64,000 nt of DNA. Origin: Methylibium sp035762065 (GTDB lineage Bacteria > Pseudomonadota > Gammaproteobacteria > Burkholderiales > Burkholderiaceae_C). The stretch covers positions 62,001 through 126,000 of the forward strand of contig NZ_DASTPW010000048.1 of the NCBI RefSeq assembly GCF_035762065.1, written 5' to 3'. The position numbers were made by a program, and so were the translations under genes. Below are positions 25,564-36,376 of this stretch, one piece after another. The stretch's first letter is position 1, and the number at the start of each line of letters is the position of its first letter. A model generated the notes under the pieces. The model was not told where the DNA came from. It was given only the letters and a program-made list of their open reading frames with translations, and did no database searches.

Positions 25564-26862
25564 TCAGATGTCGAACAGCAGCCGCGCCGGGTCTTCCAGC
25601 GCTTCCTTCATCGCCACCAGCCCGAGCACCGCTTCGCGGCCGTCGATGATGCGGTGGTCGTAGCTCATCGCGAGGTAGTTGATCGGGCGCACGACGACCT
25701 GCCCGTTCTCGACCACCGCGCGGTCCTTCGTCGCATGCACGCCGAGGATCGCGCTTTGCGGCGGGTTGATGATGGGCGTCGACAGCATCGAGCCGAACAC
25801 GCCCCCGTTGCTGATCGAGAAGGTGCCGCCCATCAGCTCGTCGAGCGAGAGCTTGCCGTCCTTCGCCTTCTGGCCGAACTCGGCGATCTTCTTCTCGATG
25901 TCGGCGAAGCTCATCTGATCCGCATTGCGCAGGATCGGCACGACCAGACCGCGCGGCGAGCCGACCGCGATGCCGATGTCGAAGTAGCCGTGGTAGACGA
26001 TGTCGTTGCCGTCGACGCTGGCGTTGAGCACCGGGTACTTCTTCAGCGCGGCAACCGCGGCCTTCACGAAGAAGCTCATGAAGCCGATCTTGACGCCGTG
26101 CTCCTTCTCGAACTTCTCCTGGAAGCGCTTGCGCATCTCCATCACCGGGGCCATGTTCACTTCGTTGAACGTGGTGAGGATCGCGTTGCTCGACTGCGAT
26201 TGCAGCAGGCGCTCGGCGACGCGCGCGCGCAGGCGCGACATCGGCACGCGCTGCTCGGGGCGCTCGCCGAGGTTCGCTCCGGCGGGCATCGCGACCGGGG
26301 GCAGCGGCTTGGCGGCGCTCGGGGCCGGCGGCGTCGGCACGGGCGCCTTCGCGGCCGGCGCGGGCGCCGGCGACTTTGCCCCGACTTCGAGCGCGCCCAG
26401 CACGTCGCCCTTGGTGACTCGGCCGTTGCGGCCGGTCCCTGCGACCGAGCCGGCCGGCAGATCGTGCTCGGCCATCAGCTTCGCGGCCGCCGGCATCGCG
26501 ATGTCGCTCTTCGTCGCGGCCGCTGCGGCGACCGCCGGCGCCACGCCCGGCGTGGCACCGGGTGCGGGTTGCGCCGGTGGAACCGGCTTGACCTGGCCTT
26601 CGCCGGTCAGCGTCTCCTTGCCTTCGGTGTCGATCTTCGCGATCACCTCCTCGGCAATGCAGCTGTCGCCGTCGTTCTTGATCACCTGCGCGAGCACGCC
26701 GGCGGCCGGCGCGGGCACTTCGAGCACGACCTTGTCGGTCTCGATCTCGATCAGGATCTCATCGAGCGCCACGGCTTCGCCGGGCTTCTTCTTCCATTGC
26801 AGCAAGGTGGCTTCGGCCACCGATTCGGACAGTTGCGGGACCTTGACTTCGACGAGGGCCAT
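25564..26862 (-). CDS. odhB: 2-oxoglutarate dehydrogenase E2, dihydrolipoyl succinyltransferase
   Basis: Core of the 2-oxoglutarate dehydrogenase complex. The 432-residue protein has one lipoyl domain (IEIETDKVVLEVPA, lipoylated lysine in TDKV), an Ala/Pro hinge, a peripheral subunit-binding domain (AAKLMAEHDLPAGSV) and the catalytic domain ending with SYDHRIIDGREAV, which holds the active-site His and Asp. ATG 26862 (MALVEVKVPQLSESV) is the family start; the open frame further upstream is not conserved. An 88-base gap separates it from odhA. Confidence 0.97.
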   Translation of the reverse strand: MALVEVKVPQLSESVAEATLLQWKKKPGEAVALDEILIEIETDKVVLEVPAPAAGVLAQVIKNDGDSCIAEEVIAKIDTEGKETLTGEGQVKPVPPAQPAPGATPGVAPAVAAAAATKSDIAMPAAAKLMAEHDLPAGSVAGTGRNGRVTKGDVLGALEVGAKSPAPAPAAKAPVPTPPAPSAAKPLPPVAMPAGANLGERPEQRVPMSRLRARVAERLLQSQSSNAILTTFNEVNMAPVMEMRKRFQEKFEKEHGVKIGFMSFFVKAAVAALKKYPVLNASVDGNDIVYHGYFDIGIAVGSPRGLVVPILRNADQMSFADIEKKIAEFGQKAKDGKLSLDELMGGTFSISNGGVFGSMLSTPIINPPQSAILGVHATKDRAVVENGQVVVRPINYLAMSYDHRIIDGREAVLGLVAMKEALEDPARLLFDI

Positions 26863-26950
26863 GGTGAGGCGTCTTTCTTGATGAGCGGATGTGCGCCGAC
26901 GCCGCCGTCGCGAGCCGAACGCTCTGCGACAGCGGTGCCGGCCCGAAACT

Positions 26951-29809
<2,859 letters not shown>

Positions 29810-30022
29810 GATTCGCTCACCTTTCGCCCTGGCATCCAGGGCTTTGGCTGGTTAAGAAACCTTCCGCGACACGGCTTGACCGGTTGGCGGATTGCGACCC
29901 GCCTTGGCGCGGGACCGGCAGCCACGGCTGCAGGACACGACGAAGGGGACGGGAAGGACCGGCCGGCAATGTAGCACCGGCATGCCGATTCGAGCCCGGC
30001 CGATCGGCGAAGTCCGCGACGA

Positions 30023-30997
30023 CTACTGCACGGCGCGGGACGTCGGCGGCTGGTCGCGCGGCGGGCTGAAGACCTCGGCGCTGTCGACCGCATCGAAGCG
30101 GTAGCGCGCGCCGCAGAACTCGCAAGTCACGTCGGCCTCGCCGCGCTCGGCGATCAGGCTGTCGAACTCGTCGCGGCCGAGGCCCGCGAGCATGCGCGCG
30201 ACGCGGCCGCGCGAGCAGCTGCAGGCGAATCGCGGGCCGTTCGCGCCGGAAAGCGGCGCGAAGCGGCGCAGGTTCTCTTCCCAGAACAGGCGGCGCAGCA
30301 GGGTGTCGGCGTCCAGGCTCAGCAGCTCGGCGCGCGTGAGCGTGCCGGCGAGCATCGCGATGCGCTTGAAGTCCTCGCTGCGGCCGATGCCGTCCTCGTT
30401 GCGCTCGCCCGCGTCGCCGAGGTTGCCGGCGCCTTCGACCGGCAGCCGCTGGATCAGCAGTCCCGCGGCGATCTTGTCGTCGGCCGCGAGCACGAGCTTG
30501 GTGTCGAGCTGCTCCGACTGCAGCATGTAGTGCTCGAGCACCTGCGCAAGCTCGGCCAGCGGCTCGCGCCGGTCGCCGTGCAGCGGCACCACGCCCTGGT
30601 AGGGCTGCTGCCCCGGCAGCCGCTGGCGCGGGTCGAGCGTGATCGCGCAGCGGCCGCGCCCGTGCGGGTTCACCAGCGCTTCGAGGCCGCTGCCCGGCTC
30701 GACGGTACCGACGAGCGTCGCCGTCGCACGCAGCGCCAGATCGGGCTGCGCCTCGGCGACCGCCAGCTTCACCGGCCCGTCGCCGTGCAGCTGCAGGATC
30801 AGCGCGCCGTCGAACTTGATGTTGGCCTGCATCAGGACCGCGGCCGCCGACATCTCGCCGAGCAGCTCGCGCACCGGCTGCGGATAAGCCCGCTCGACGC
30901 CCCGGCGCGCGAGCAGGTCGCCCCAGGCGTCGGTCAGGCGCACGAGCATGCCGCGCACCGGCAGGCCCTCGAAAAGAAACTTGTGGAGTTCGCTCAT
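30023..30997 (-). CDS. hslO: Redox-regulated chaperone Hsp33
   Basis: Holding chaperone switched on by oxidation of zinc-binding cysteines. The 324-residue product has the N-terminal domain and the C-terminal redox switch with CSC, then about 35 residues later CEFC followed by GARYRFD, which is the zinc-coordinating pattern of the family. ATG 30997 is preceded by AGGGG at five bases. About 30 extra C-terminal residues after the zinc centre are Pro/Ser-rich. Confidence 0.95.
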   Translation of the reverse strand: MSELHKFLFEGLPVRGMLVRLTDAWGDLLARRGVERAYPQPVRELLGEMSAAAVLMQANIKFDGALILQLHGDGPVKLAVAEAQPDLALRATATLVGTVEPGSGLEALVNPHGRGRCAITLDPRQRLPGQQPYQGVVPLHGDRREPLAELAQVLEHYMLQSEQLDTKLVLAADDKIAAGLLIQRLPVEGAGNLGDAGERNEDGIGRSEDFKRIAMLAGTLTRAELLSLDADTLLRRLFWEENLRRFAPLSGANGPRFACSCSRGRVARMLAGLGRDEFDSLIAERGEADVTCEFCGARYRFDAVDSAEVFSPPRDQPPTSRAVQ

Positions 30998-31097
30998 GTC
31001 AGCCCCTTGCCCGTGGAGTACGCCGGTCGATCCCCCGAGGGATGGCGAGCCGGCTCGGGGCGGCCCGGCGCTTGTGTCGCCCGTGCGCAGATGGCGC

Positions 31098-31622
31098 TCA
31101 GCCGACCCGCTTCAAGCCACGCTTGAAGCGCAGGGTGCGCTCGACGTAGCCCTGCGCCCCCTGCCGCATCTTCGCGATCTGCGCAGCGTCGAGCGTGCGC
31201 TTGACGACCGCGGGGCTGCCGACGATGAGGCTGCCGTCGGGAAACTCCTTGCCTTCGGTCACCACGGCTCCGGCGCCCACGATGCAGTCGCGCCCGATCC
31301 GCGCCCGGTTCAGCACGATCGCCTGGATGCCGATCAGCGAGCCGTCGCCCACCGTGCAGCCGTGCAGCATCGCCTGGTGGCCGACGGTCACGCCTTCGCC
31401 GATCACCAACGGGCAGCCCGGGTCGGTATGCAGCACGGCGCCCTCCTGCACGTTGCTGCGCGCGCCGATCGCGATCGGCTCGTTGTCGCCGCGGATCACC
31501 GCGTTCGACCACACGCTCGCGCCTTCGGCCAGGCTCACCGCGCCGATGACTTCGGCGCTGTCGGCGACGTAGGCGGTTTCGTGGACCTGGGGGCTCGTGT
31601 CGTCGAGGCTGAACAGCGCCAT
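31098..31622 (-). CDS. Gamma-carbonic-anhydrase-like hexapeptide-repeat protein
   Basis: A 174-residue left-handed beta-helix protein of the gamma-carbonic anhydrase/YrdA family. Hexapeptide repeats run from about residue 18 to 140, with conserved histidines in VLHTDPGC and VGHQAMLHGC that bind zinc in the trimer. Whether it hydrates CO2 is unproven for this subfamily. It is divergent from the DUF455 gene across 33 bases. The last codons form a perfect 10-base inverted repeat (see repeat entry). Confidence 0.9.
   Translation of the reverse strand: MALFSLDDTSPQVHETAYVADSAEVIGAVSLAEGASVWSNAVIRGDNEPIAIGARSNVQEGAVLHTDPGCPLVIGEGVTVGHQAMLHGCTVGDGSLIGIQAIVLNRARIGRDCIVGAGAVVTEGKEFPDGSLIVGSPAVVKRTLDAAQIAKMRQGAQGYVERTLRFKRGLKRVG
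31108..31130. repeat. Perfect 10-base inverted repeat at the 3' end of the carbonic-anhydrase-like gene
   Basis: CGCTTCAAGC, loop CAC, GCTTGAAGCG. It lies in the codons for RFKRGLKR just before the stop and would form a strong hairpin in the mRNA. There is no U-run after it, so an intrinsic terminator is not supported; RNA stability or chance from the repeated KR codons are alternatives. Confidence 0.6.
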
Positions 31623-31642
31623 GGAAGCTCCGAAGTCGAGTG

Positions 31643-31652
31643 CAGAATTTTA
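31643..31652. promoter_or_regulatory. Shared AT-rich promoter core between the carbonic-anhydrase-like and DUF455 genes
   Basis: CAGAATTTTA gives CAGAAT on the plus strand (31643-31648), ending seven bases before the DUF455 ATG, and TAAAAT on the minus strand (31652-31647), about 25 bases upstream of the other gene's ATG with GGAG between. It is the only AT-rich block in the gap. Promoter activity is inferred from hexamer match and spacing; no -35 is apparent. Confidence 0.4.
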
Positions 31653-31655
31653 AGG

Positions 31656-32480
31656 ATGAGCCCTGCCGCAGCCTTCGCGCCGACCGAGCTGCGCCGCGGC
31701 GCGCTCGCGTGCCTGGAGATCGCCGAGCCGGAGGCCAAGCTTGCCGCCGTGCAGGCGCTCGCGCATGCCGCGCGCTACCGGAAGGCGCCACTGCCGATCG
31801 ACCCCGCCGTGCGGCTCGAACCGGCCCGCGCGCTGCCCGGCCGCCCGGCGAAGCCCGAGCTCGTGCCGGTGCGCTCGCTCGCCCAGCGTTCGGTGCACAC
31901 CCGGCCCGGCCGCGCCGCGCTGCTGCACGCGATCGCGCACATCGAGTTCAACGCGATCAACCTCGCGCTCGACGCGATCTGGCGCTTCGCCGGCATGCCG
32001 CCCGCGTACTACAAGGGCTGGCTGCTCGTGGCCGACGAGGAGGCGCAGCACTTCGCGCTGCTCGTCGAGCACCTGCGCACGCTGGGTCACCGCTATGGCG
32101 ACTTCCCCGCGCACGACGGCCTGTGGAGCATGGTCGAGCGCACGGCCGGCGACGTGCTCGCGCGCATGGCGCTGGTGCCGCGCACGCTCGAAGCGCGCGG
32201 CCTCGACGCGACGCCGCCGCTGCAGGCCAAGCTGCGGGAGGCCGGCGACGAGCGCGCGGCCGAGATCCTCGGCGTCATCCTGCGCGACGAGGTCGGCCAC
32301 GTCTCGATCGGCAACCACTGGTACCGCTGGCTGTGCAAGCGCGCGAAGCTCGATCCGGTCGCGACCTACGCCGAGCTCGCCGAGCGCCATGACGCACCGA
32401 AGCCGCGCCCGCCGCTCAACCTCGACGCACGCGCCGCCGCCGGCTTCACGGCGGCCGAGCTGGATGCGCTGAAGCGCTGA
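31656..32480 (+). CDS. DUF455 ferritin-like protein
   Basis: A 274-residue protein of the DUF455 family, which has a ferritin-like four-helix fold. Candidate metal ligands are in IAHIEFNAINLALD, DEEAQHFALL and LRDEVGHVSIG, spaced as in di-iron carboxylate proteins. Substrate and reaction are unknown; relatives are often annotated as rhamnosyltransferase-like in error. ATG 31656 has AAGG immediately before it, too close to act as a normal ribosome binding site, and a CAGAAT hexamer at leaderless spacing. The stop abuts the convergent marC stop with no gap. Confidence 0.85.
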   Translation: MSPAAAFAPTELRRGALACLEIAEPEAKLAAVQALAHAARYRKAPLPIDPAVRLEPARALPGRPAKPELVPVRSLAQRSVHTRPGRAALLHAIAHIEFNAINLALDAIWRFAGMPPAYYKGWLLVADEEAQHFALLVEHLRTLGHRYGDFPAHDGLWSMVERTAGDVLARMALVPRTLEARGLDATPPLQAKLREAGDERAAEILGVILRDEVGHVSIGNHWYRWLCKRAKLDPVATYAELAERHDAPKPRPPLNLDARAAAGFTAAELDALKR

Positions 32481-33107
32481 CTACAGCGTGCCGATGAAGT
32501 AGCGCTTCAGGCCGGCGAGGATCATCTCGACGGCGATCGCGGTCAGCACCAGTCCCATCAGCTTCTCGACCGCAGACACCATCGATTCGCCGAGCCAGCG
32601 CCGGATGCGGTCGGCGGCGAGCATCACCGAGGCGCACACCAGCATCGCCGCGGTCACGGCGCCGACCCACTGCATCAGCTGCTGCGGCTGCCGCGACGCG
32701 AGCAGCAGCACCGTCGCCATCGCCGACGGGCCGGCCAGCAGCGGCACCGCGAGCGGAAAGATGAAGGGCTCGCGCGGCGAGCCGCTCGCCGTCGACGAAT
32801 CGGCGGCGTCGGACGCGTAGATCTGCGAACCCGAGCTGAAGATCATCCGGATCGCGATGATCAGCAGGATCACGCCGCCGGCCACTTCGAGCGAGCGCTC
32901 GGACAGATGCATCAGGCGCAGGAAGCCGTCGCCGGCGACCATGAAGGCCAGCAGCACCGCGAAGGCTAGGGTCGCCTCGCGCAGCACGACGATGCGGCGC
33001 CGCTCGGGCGCCACGCCTTGCAGCACCGAAATGAAGATCGGCAGGCTGCCGAACGGGTCGAGCACGAGCAGCAGCAGCACGAGCGCGGAGGCGAAGCTGT
33101 GGTCCAT
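32481..33107 (-). CDS. MarC-family integral membrane protein
   Basis: A 208-residue protein with about six hydrophobic segments and the family's N-terminal LVLDPFGSLPIFISVLQG and central PLAVPLLAGPSAMATVLLL. MarC-family transporters have no proven substrate, and the early link to multiple antibiotic resistance was not confirmed. It is 36 bases downstream of the VWA gene on the same strand and could belong to that transcription unit. Its 3' end abuts the convergent DUF455 gene. Confidence 0.9.
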   Translation of the reverse strand: MDHSFASALVLLLLVLDPFGSLPIFISVLQGVAPERRRIVVLREATLAFAVLLAFMVAGDGFLRLMHLSERSLEVAGGVILLIIAIRMIFSSGSQIYASDAADSSTASGSPREPFIFPLAVPLLAGPSAMATVLLLASRQPQQLMQWVGAVTAAMLVCASVMLAADRIRRWLGESMVSAVEKLMGLVLTAIAVEMILAGLKRYFIGTL

Positions 33108-33143
33108 GGCCGCGGATTCTCGCGGCCCGGCCCTCGGGCGCTG

Positions 33144-34223
33144 CTAGACGACGCGGTGGAACCACCACAGCGACAGCCCCGCCGACAGCAGCAGCACCGC
33201 CAGCGCGAGCGCCGCGACGAAGGCCGTCACCTCGGTCTGCCGCGTCTCGAAGACGAGCCGCGTGTTCAGGGTCTCGTAGACCTTCTTGAGGTCCATCGCG
33301 GTCCCCGCGAAGAAGTACTCGCCCTGGGTCATCGTCGCGATGCTCTTGAGCGTGTCCTCGTCGAGCTTGACGTGCACCGACCAGCCCTCGAAGGCGATCA
33401 CGCCGCCTTCCTTGGTGCCGACACCCACCGTGTAGACGCGCACGCCGCGGTCGGCGGCGATCTTGGCGGCGGTCAGCGGGTCGGGGCCGGTGGTGCGCTG
33501 GCCGTCGCTGAGCAGGATCACGACGCCTTCGTGGTACGAGCCGGCCGGCACCGGCTTCATCGCGCCGGGGTTCTGGCCGTTGCGCGGGTCGACGCCTTCG
33601 GGCGGCTTCATGCCCAGCGGCGCGCTGCGGGTGCCGCCGTCGGCGCCAGCCTGGATGGCATCGACGCTGTAGCCGGCGTCGGGGAACAGCGTCGCGAGCG
33701 AGACGATCAGGCCGCTGCCGGTCGCCGTGCCGCGCTGCAGCTGGAAGCGGTCGATCGCGGCGATCACGTCCTCGCGCGAGCGCGTCGGCGGCTGCACCAG
33801 GTAGGCGGTGCCGGCGAAGGCGACGACGCCGATGCGCGTGTACGGCGGCTGCTCCTCGACGAAGGCGCGCGCGGCGGCCTGCATCGCCTCCAGGCGGCTC
33901 GGCTGCACGTCGGTCGCGCGCATGCTGCCGGAGACGTCCATCGCGAGGATCACCGTCTGCTGCTGGCTCGGCAGCCGCAGCACCGCCTGGGGCCGCGCGA
34001 GTGACAACAGCAGCAACGCGGTCGCGACGAGGAACAGCAGCGGCGGCAAGTGCTGCCGCCAGGGCGAACGGCCGGCCGCCGCCTGCTTGACCAGCGACAG
34101 GCTCGCCAGCTGCAGCGCGACGCGCTTGCGGCGCTTGAGCAGCAGCCAGTAGACGAGCACCAGCGCCGGCAGCAGCAGCAGGCCCCAGAGGAACTCGGGC
34201 CACAGAAAGATCGGCATCTTCAT
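33144..34223 (-). CDS. VWA-domain membrane protein (BatA-like)
   Basis: A 359-residue protein with two N-terminal membrane helices (about 8-25 and 56-76), a von Willebrand A domain and a C-terminal membrane helix (about 332-353). The metal-ion-dependent adhesion site is intact: DVSGSM near residue 94, a later threonine in the RGTATGSGL loop and SDGQRT. The layout is that of BatA. It follows the DUF58 gene with a 4-base overlap and so belongs to a MoxR-DUF58-VWA module. BatB and BatD are absent. Confidence 0.9.
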   Translation of the reverse strand: MKMPIFLWPEFLWGLLLLPALVLVYWLLLKRRKRVALQLASLSLVKQAAAGRSPWRQHLPPLLFLVATALLLLSLARPQAVLRLPSQQQTVILAMDVSGSMRATDVQPSRLEAMQAAARAFVEEQPPYTRIGVVAFAGTAYLVQPPTRSREDVIAAIDRFQLQRGTATGSGLIVSLATLFPDAGYSVDAIQAGADGGTRSAPLGMKPPEGVDPRNGQNPGAMKPVPAGSYHEGVVILLSDGQRTTGPDPLTAAKIAADRGVRVYTVGVGTKEGGVIAFEGWSVHVKLDEDTLKSIATMTQGEYFFAGTAMDLKKVYETLNTRLVFETRQTEVTAFVAALALAVLLLSAGLSLWWFHRVV

Positions 34224-35251
34224 CGGCCGGCTCCCGGCGCCGCGACTGCGGCGCTTCCCTGGGCAACGGCCGCCGCACCGGCGCCGCGTTGCCGCGCGAC
34301 GCGGCGGCGCAGTTGCACGAAGCGCGTCAGCGCATCCGCGAGGTCGTCTTCGGTCGAGAGCTCGAGCGCATCGACACCGGCCGCCGCGAGGCCGTCCTGC
34401 AGCGCCGCCTCGCGCTCGGCCAGCGCCTGCGCATGGCGCGCGCGCAGGCGCTTGTCGGCGGTGTCCACGAGGAGCTGCTCGCCGGTCTCGGCATCGCCCA
34501 TCACCACCAGCCCGAGCGGCGGCAGCGCGCCGTCGAGCGGGTCGACGAGCCGCACCGCCAGCACCTCGTGGCGCTGCGCGAGCCGCCCGAGCGGCGCCTG
34601 CCAGCCGGGCTCGCTGTGGAAATCCGAGACGACGAAGATCTGGCTGCGCCGCTTCATCAGCGGCCAGGCGGCTTCGAGCAGTTCACCGAGCCGCGTGCCG
34701 GCTTCCGGCCGGCCCGGGCTGCGCGCGACCGCCACGCGCATCGCCGGCGCCACCGCGAGCCCGTGCATCAGCCGCAGCACCTGCCGGCGGCCGCTGCCGG
34801 GGCTGACGATGCCGTCGACGCCGCGCCGATAACGCAGCGCGCCGACGCGGTTGCCGCGCCGCGCGAGCAGGCTCGCCATCAGGCCGACGAACTCGAGCGC
34901 GACGGTCGAGCGCGAACGCCGCGCGCCGATCTCGGCCGACGCGCTCAGATCGACCAGGAACCAGGCGCTCAGGTCGCGATCCTCGTGGTAGCGGCGCACG
35001 TGCGGCACGCCCAGGCGCGCGGTGACGTTCCAGTCGATGTGGCGCACGTCGTCGTGGGCCTGGTACTCGCGCAGGTCGGCGAGGTCGTCGCCGGGGCCGT
35101 GCAGCAGGCCGCGGTAGTCGCCGTGCAGCGCGCCGTCGAGGCGGCGCAGCACCTTCCATTCGAGGCCGCGCAGCAGCCGCTCGGCATCGACCGCCGGCAC
35201 CGGCGCCGCGGCGGCCGGTGGCGTGACCAGACGAGGCCGGCGTCCGATCAT
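34220..35251 (-). CDS. DUF58-domain protein
   Basis: A 343-residue cytoplasmic protein of the DUF58 family. It has the signature DDVRHIDWNVTARLGVPHV and LSAWFLVDLSASAEIG, the latter resembling a degenerate VWA metal site (DLSAS). Members always accompany MoxR ATPases and VWA proteins. ATG 35251 overlaps the moxR stop by 4 bases, and its stop overlaps the VWA start by 4 bases, so the three are strictly coupled. The C-terminus is Ala/Gly-rich. Confidence 0.9.
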   Translation of the reverse strand: MIGRRPRLVTPPAAAAPVPAVDAERLLRGLEWKVLRRLDGALHGDYRGLLHGPGDDLADLREYQAHDDVRHIDWNVTARLGVPHVRRYHEDRDLSAWFLVDLSASAEIGARRSRSTVALEFVGLMASLLARRGNRVGALRYRRGVDGIVSPGSGRRQVLRLMHGLAVAPAMRVAVARSPGRPEAGTRLGELLEAAWPLMKRRSQIFVVSDFHSEPGWQAPLGRLAQRHEVLAVRLVDPLDGALPPLGLVVMGDAETGEQLLVDTADKRLRARHAQALAEREAALQDGLAAAGVDALELSTEDDLADALTRFVQLRRRVARQRGAGAAAVAQGSAAVAAPGAGR

Positions 35252-36327
35252 GCGGCGGCTGCCTTCTCGGCTTCTTCGCCGCCGTCCCGCGCGGCGGCCG
35301 GGCCGGCGAAGCCGCCGCGCGATGCGAGCGGCGTCGCCGGCGGGCGGATGCGCCGCAGCAGCGCGGCGATCAGCGCATCGGGCGCCGCGCCTTCGGCGAG
35401 CGCCTGGTAGGAAAGCACGAGGCGATGCCGCAGCACGTCGGGCACCAGCTCGGTGACGTCTTCGGGCAGCACGTAGTCGCGCCCGCGCAGCAGCGCCAGC
35501 GCGCGCGCACCTTCGATCAGGTGGATGCTCGCGCGCGGGCTCGCGCCGAAGGCGATCTGCGCGGTGAGCTCGGGCAGGCCGTGGCGGGCCGGATCGCGCG
35601 TGGCGTTCACCAGCTTCACCGCGTACTGGATCAGCGACGGCTCGACGAAGCTCCTGCGGCAAGCCTTCTGCAAGGCGAGCAGCTCGTCGCTGCCGATCAC
35701 CGGGCCGATCGACGCGGCCGGGCCGGTGACGCGCTCGACGATCGCGTACTCCTCTTCCTCGCTCGGATAGCCGACCAGCACCTTCATCATGAAGCGGTCG
35801 ACCTGCGCCTCGGGCAGCGGGTAGGTGCCCTCGGTCTCGATCGGGTTCTGCGTCGCCATCACAAGGAAGGGCTCGGCGACCCTGTGCGTGGTGCCGGCGA
35901 TCGTGACCTGCCGCTCCTGCATCACTTCGAGCAGCGCGCTCTGCACCTTGGCCGGCGCGCGGTTGATCTCGTCGGCCAGCAGCAGGTTCGTGAAGACAGG
36001 GCCGAGCGAGGTGGTGAAGTCGCCGGTCTTCTGGTTGAACACGCGCGTTCCCACCAGGTCGGCCGGCACCAGGTCGGGCGTGAACTGGATGCGGCGGAAG
36101 CCGCCGGCCAGCACGGTGGCGAGCGTCTTCACCGTCTGCGTCTTCGCGAGGCCCGGCATGCCTTCGACGAGCAGGTGGCCCTGGGCCAGCATCGCGATCA
36201 GCACGCGCTCGAGGAAGGCGTCCTGGCCGACGACGACCTTCTTCACCTCGTAGAGCACGCGCTGCATCTGCGCGGCGACGTCCTCGGGCTTGATCGGCGG
36301 CTGAAGGGTGAAGGGCGAGTCGGTCAT
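35248..36327 (-). CDS. MoxR-family AAA+ ATPase
   Basis: A 359-residue AAA+ protein of the MoxR family, thought to act as a chaperone that matures partner protein complexes. It has the family's Walker A variant GMPGLAKTQ (about 56-64), Walker B LLADEINRAP, and the sensor region ATQNPIETEGTYPLPEAQVDRF. It leads the MoxR-DUF58-VWA set. The serine protease gene ends 49 bases upstream on the same strand, so a longer transcription unit is possible. Confidence 0.94.
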   Translation of the reverse strand: MTDSPFTLQPPIKPEDVAAQMQRVLYEVKKVVVGQDAFLERVLIAMLAQGHLLVEGMPGLAKTQTVKTLATVLAGGFRRIQFTPDLVPADLVGTRVFNQKTGDFTTSLGPVFTNLLLADEINRAPAKVQSALLEVMQERQVTIAGTTHRVAEPFLVMATQNPIETEGTYPLPEAQVDRFMMKVLVGYPSEEEEYAIVERVTGPAASIGPVIGSDELLALQKACRRSFVEPSLIQYAVKLVNATRDPARHGLPELTAQIAFGASPRASIHLIEGARALALLRGRDYVLPEDVTELVPDVLRHRLVLSYQALAEGAAPDALIAALLRRIRPPATPLASRGGFAGPAAARDGGEEAEKAAAA

Positions 36328-36376
36328 CGGAACCTCGGAAAGCGAGATGGGCGGCAGGCGGCGTTCCCGCAGGCGT

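Noticed and set aside
29810..30022. Defined sigma-70 promoter for odhA
   Set aside because: A TACATT-like hexamer is present on the minus strand but with no acceptable -35 at the right spacing, so I did not annotate it.
31034..31061. CCCCGAG / CTCGGGG stem in the gap before hslO as a terminator
   Set aside because: The stem is short with a 14-base loop and has no U-tract; such pairs are common in GC-rich DNA.
32481..33107. marC as an antibiotic resistance gene
   Set aside because: The family name is historical; no resistance function is established and context gives no support.
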